From positions 1-8,265 of the forward strand of contig JAUXCB010000058.1 of assembly GCA_030619095.1 (NCBI GenBank): a stretch of 8,265 nucleotides of DNA, read 5' to 3'. The notes below the pieces were generated by a model, which was not told the origin of the DNA, did not search any database, and saw nothing but the letters and a program-made list of their open reading frames with translations. The position numbers and the translations under genes are program-made. Origin of the DNA: Verrucomicrobiota bacterium (lineage in GTDB: Bacteria; Verrucomicrobiota; Kiritimatiellia; Kiritimatiellales; Tichowtungiaceae). Positions 6,346 to 8,265 of the stretch are shown piece after piece (the stretch's first letter is position 1; every line of letters starts with the position of its first letter).

Positions 6346-6636
6346 TTAGTGATGATCCTGCACCTTTTCGCGGAGCTTTCGTAACTGGCGCTCTGCTTTT
6401 TCAAGTGCCTGATCAATGGAGGTATACATATTCTCCGTGGAGGCCATTCCTTCAACATGGAGACTTTTTCCCTGCACGAGAACTTCCGCACTGTGCTGAA
6501 GCTTTTGAAGATCCAAGACAATACGGACATCCTCGACTCGTGGAAAATCGATTAGTGTCCGCTCTGTTTTGTCATAAATATGATCCCGAATTGCATCGGT
6601 GATCTCGACATGGCGTCCTGTAATATGCACCTGCAT
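6346..6636 (-). CDS. hpf: Ribosome hibernation-promoting factor, short form
   Basis: This 96-residue HPF/YfiA-family protein binds the 30S decoding region and stabilises inactive ribosomes in slow growth. The fold signature is readable: an N-terminal strand MQVHITGRHVEIT, a helix (about 14-27), strands through VRIVLDL and SAEVLVQG, HVEGMAS, then a long basic C-terminal helix (about 70-92). It lacks the C-terminal dimerisation domain of long HPF, so in known systems 100S formation would need another factor. The ATG at 6636 is preceded by AAAGGAG with a good spacing. It lies 15 bases from both lptB and hprK. Its place after lptB matches the conserved lptB-(rpoN)-hpf order of proteobacteria, but rpoN is absent here. 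Confidence 0.94.
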   Translation of the reverse strand: MQVHITGRHVEITDAIRDHIYDKTERTLIDFPRVEDVRIVLDLQKLQHSAEVLVQGKSLHVEGMASTENMYTSIDQALEKAERQLRKLREKVQDHH

Positions 6637-6651
6637 GAGTTTCTCCTTTCA

Positions 6652-7383
6652 TTACATACTGAACCGCGGCCCTAGGTAGAGTTCACGGCTTACTTCATCA
6701 TTCACCAAAAAATCACTCCCCCCTTCACGGAGCACCTTGCCTTCGCACATCAAATAGGCGCGGTCGACAACGGCGAGCGTCTCGCGCACGTTGTGGTCGG
6801 TAATCAATACCCCCAGCCCTTTTTCACGAAGTTCCCTGATGATTTCCTGCACTTCGTAAACCGCCAGCGGATCCACTCCGCTGAACGGTTCATCGAGCAA
6901 AACAAGCGACGGGTTGGTCACCAGTGCCCGCGTAATTTCCAGCCGCCGCCGTTCGCCGCCGGAGAGGGTGTACGCCCGCTGTTTGGCCAGATGGGAAATT
7001 TTCAACTCATCGAGCAAAAAGGTGAGGCGCTCCCGACGCTCCCGTCTAGAGATCGGAAGGGTTTCGAGAATGGCCATCACATTTTCCTGTACCGTGAGCT
7101 TGCGAAAAATCGAAGGCTCCTGAGAGAGATAGCCCATCCCCATACGCGCCCGGCGGTACATGGGTGTTTTCGAAACATTTCGCTCTTTAAAAAACACCTC
7201 CCCGGAGGTCGGGTGAATCAGTCCGGTCACCATGTAAAACGTGGTTGTTTTCCCAGCGCCGTTCGGGCCAAGCAAGCCGACAATCTCGCCGGGTTTTACA
7301 TAAATATCGACTTCGTTAACCACCTTTTTCCCGTGGTAGCTTTTCACAAGTTTTTTCGTCCGTATTAAGCAGGTGTCTTCCAT
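6652..7383 (-). CDS. lptB: LPS export ABC transporter ATP-binding protein
   Basis: LptB is the cytoplasmic ATPase that, with LptF/LptG, extracts LPS from the inner membrane and drives it along the Lpt bridge. From the chosen start it has 243 residues, near the usual 241. Visible motifs are Walker A GPNGAGKTT (39-47), Q-loop Q88 in YLSQEPSIF, ABC signature LSGGERRR (140-147), Walker B VLLDEP (161-166) and switch H197 in ITDHNVRE. The FSGVDP and DHNV segments are characteristic of LptB rather than other ABC ATPases. I chose the ATG at 7383, one base after the upstream gene's stop, over an in-frame ATG at 7419, because the extra 12 residues are not family-like and would overlap the upstream gene. 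Only a weak GGA precedes it, so translation is probably coupled. Confidence 0.96.
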   Translation of the reverse strand: MEDTCLIRTKKLVKSYHGKKVVNEVDIYVKPGEIVGLLGPNGAGKTTTFYMVTGLIHPTSGEVFFKERNVSKTPMYRRARMGMGYLSQEPSIFRKLTVQENVMAILETLPISRRERRERLTFLLDELKISHLAKQRAYTLSGGERRRLEITRALVTNPSLVLLDEPFSGVDPLAVYEVQEIIRELREKGLGVLITDHNVRETLAVVDRAYLMCEGKVLREGGSDFLVNDEVSRELYLGPRFSM

Positions 7384-7384
7384 T

Positions 7385-8260
7385 TTAGTTTCCAAGAATA
7401 TTTGTTTCACGTTCTCCATCGGAATAGATAATCAAGCGGGCTGCAGGTTCGCAAATCATGCGACCCGTGGCTCGCCAAAAGCGGATGCGTTCGCCGAGAA
7501 GCAGATTGCGCCCTTCAAGAATTCTCGGACTCTCCTCCAGTAAAAACTCTTCGGTTGTAGCATCATATACAGCTCTTCCTGCGTGTGCTTCGCGCCCTTC
7601 ACTAAAGAGCTTAACGTTGGCCAGCGCTTCAATCCAGTCAATTTCATTATTTTCGCTGAAACGGACATTCATCGTGTCGCAGTCCATCTCCATCTGCGGA
7701 TCCAGAACATGGACGTTTTCCTCAAAACGGACTTTTCGCTCATTATAATTCATGAAGAGCCGCGTTGAGGTAATCACCGTCACCTGATTGGTGTCGGTCT
7801 GTTCGACCGGTGGATCCGTCTCGGTCTGCTGCATCACATCATCAATAATCACCTTGCTATCGTTCAGGATCTGCACCGTTCGCTCCGCCGACTGCAATTT
7901 GAATCCACGACCTCGAATGCGAATCCCATCCATATCGGCGGCGACCGGAGCCTCTGAATGGGCTTTACCGGTTCGCTGATTAAAAAAGCAGTAGGGTGAC
8001 TTCACCGTCATAAATGTTTCACCATCCCGGTAAAAATCCATACGAACACCGGTAATTTTCACCTTACCGCCGCCCTGCATTTCAGCATGGTCACCGAAGA
8101 GCTGGGAGGTCATCTCCCCCTGTGCATTATATTCGGGAACCCGAAATCCGGAAATCCCGTCGCTCAGCTCCTCTGCTGTCGCGCAAACCGCCAGCAACAG
8201 AGCCGCGATCACGCAGTAAATCATACATCTTGTATTCCGCATCGTCTGTCTCGTATTCAT
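7385..8260 (-). CDS. Periplasmic LPS-transport protein with LptC-like and LptA/OstA-like domains
   Basis: The 291-residue product has an N-terminal signal-like helix (about residues 12-29; possible cleavage after ATA at 27-29) and two beta-jellyroll-type regions. Residues about 35-142 look like an LptC/YrbK domain (YNAQGEMTSQLFGDHAEM, then MDFYRDG and the SPYCFFN segment). Residues about 163-280 resemble an OstA/LptA domain with repeated strands (RLFMNYNERKVRFEENVHV, MDCDTMNVRF, GREAHAGRAVYD). An acidic, proline-bearing linker (about 144-159) separates them. Adjacency to lptB supports a role in the periplasmic bridge carrying LPS from the inner-membrane transporter towards LptD. Whether it replaces separate LptC and LptA proteins is inference. 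The LAVC sequence before the cleavage region is a poor lipobox. ATG 8260 is used; M7 (8242) is an alternative, and little upstream sequence is visible. Confidence 0.82.
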   Translation of the reverse strand: MNTRQTMRNTRCMIYCVIAALLLAVCATAEELSDGISGFRVPEYNAQGEMTSQLFGDHAEMQGGGKVKITGVRMDFYRDGETFMTVKSPYCFFNQRTGKAHSEAPVAADMDGIRIRGRGFKLQSAERTVQILNDSKVIIDDVMQQTETDPPVEQTDTNQVTVITSTRLFMNYNERKVRFEENVHVLDPQMEMDCDTMNVRFSENNEIDWIEALANVKLFSEGREAHAGRAVYDATTEEFLLEESPRILEGRNLLLGERIRFWRATGRMICEPAARLIIYSDGERETNILGN

Positions 8261-8265
8261 TTCAC

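Noticed and set aside
7384..7419. Upstream lptB start at 7419
   Set aside because: The extra 12 residues overlap the end of the LptC/LptA-like gene and are not family-like. The ATG at 7383 gives the normal length.

Overview
The window looks like a chromosomal segment from a Gram-negative bacterium. It carries lipopolysaccharide-export genes, an outer-membrane beta-barrel remnant and a Na+-pumping decarboxylase subunit. The gene order and the look of the proteins suggest a PVC-type lineage (Kiritimatiellota/Verrucomicrobiota-like). That placement is inference, because no marker in the window settles taxonomy.

Layout, left to right. (1) 1-337, plus strand: the 3' end of a sodium-translocating decarboxylase beta-subunit gene. 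(2) 358-414: a long nested hairpin between two convergent genes, probably a shared terminator. (3) 442-1386, minus strand: a membrane-anchored endonuclease/exonuclease/phosphatase-family protein. (4) About 1387-1860: a degraded accessory patch. It holds a second TTCCAA/TTGGAA palindrome, a roughly 160-bp MITE-like element with 24-bp perfect terminal inverted repeats, and the decapitated 3' end of an outer-membrane beta-barrel gene abutting the element. (5) 1918-1994, minus: tRNA-Arg(ACG), with a candidate promoter at 2041-2069. (6) 2084-8260, minus: a tightly packed run transcribed in the order lptC/lptA-like, lptB, hpf, hprK, ptsH, ptsI, then a 62-bp gap with a strong palindrome, then metK.

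The minus-strand cluster combines LPS transport (periplasmic bridge protein plus the LptB ATPase), ribosome hibernation (HPF) and a regulatory phosphotransferase chain (HPr kinase/phosphorylase, HPr, enzyme I). It resembles the well-known proteobacterial lptA-lptB-rpoN-hpf-ptsN-rapZ-npr neighbourhood. Here rpoN, ptsN and rapZ are absent from the interval, and hprK, HPr and enzyme I take the PTS positions. No sugar permease or EIIA is visible, so a regulatory rather than a transport PTS is the natural reading. Short gaps (1-15 nt) and one ATGA overlap suggest one transcript with translational coupling from lptC/A to ptsI.

I see no CRISPR array, prophage, defence system or plainly novel multigene system. 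The items most worth checking are the MITE next to the broken outer-membrane gene, the TTCCAA-type palindromes, the substituted residues in HprK, the LptC-LptA fusion, and the palindrome between ptsI and metK.
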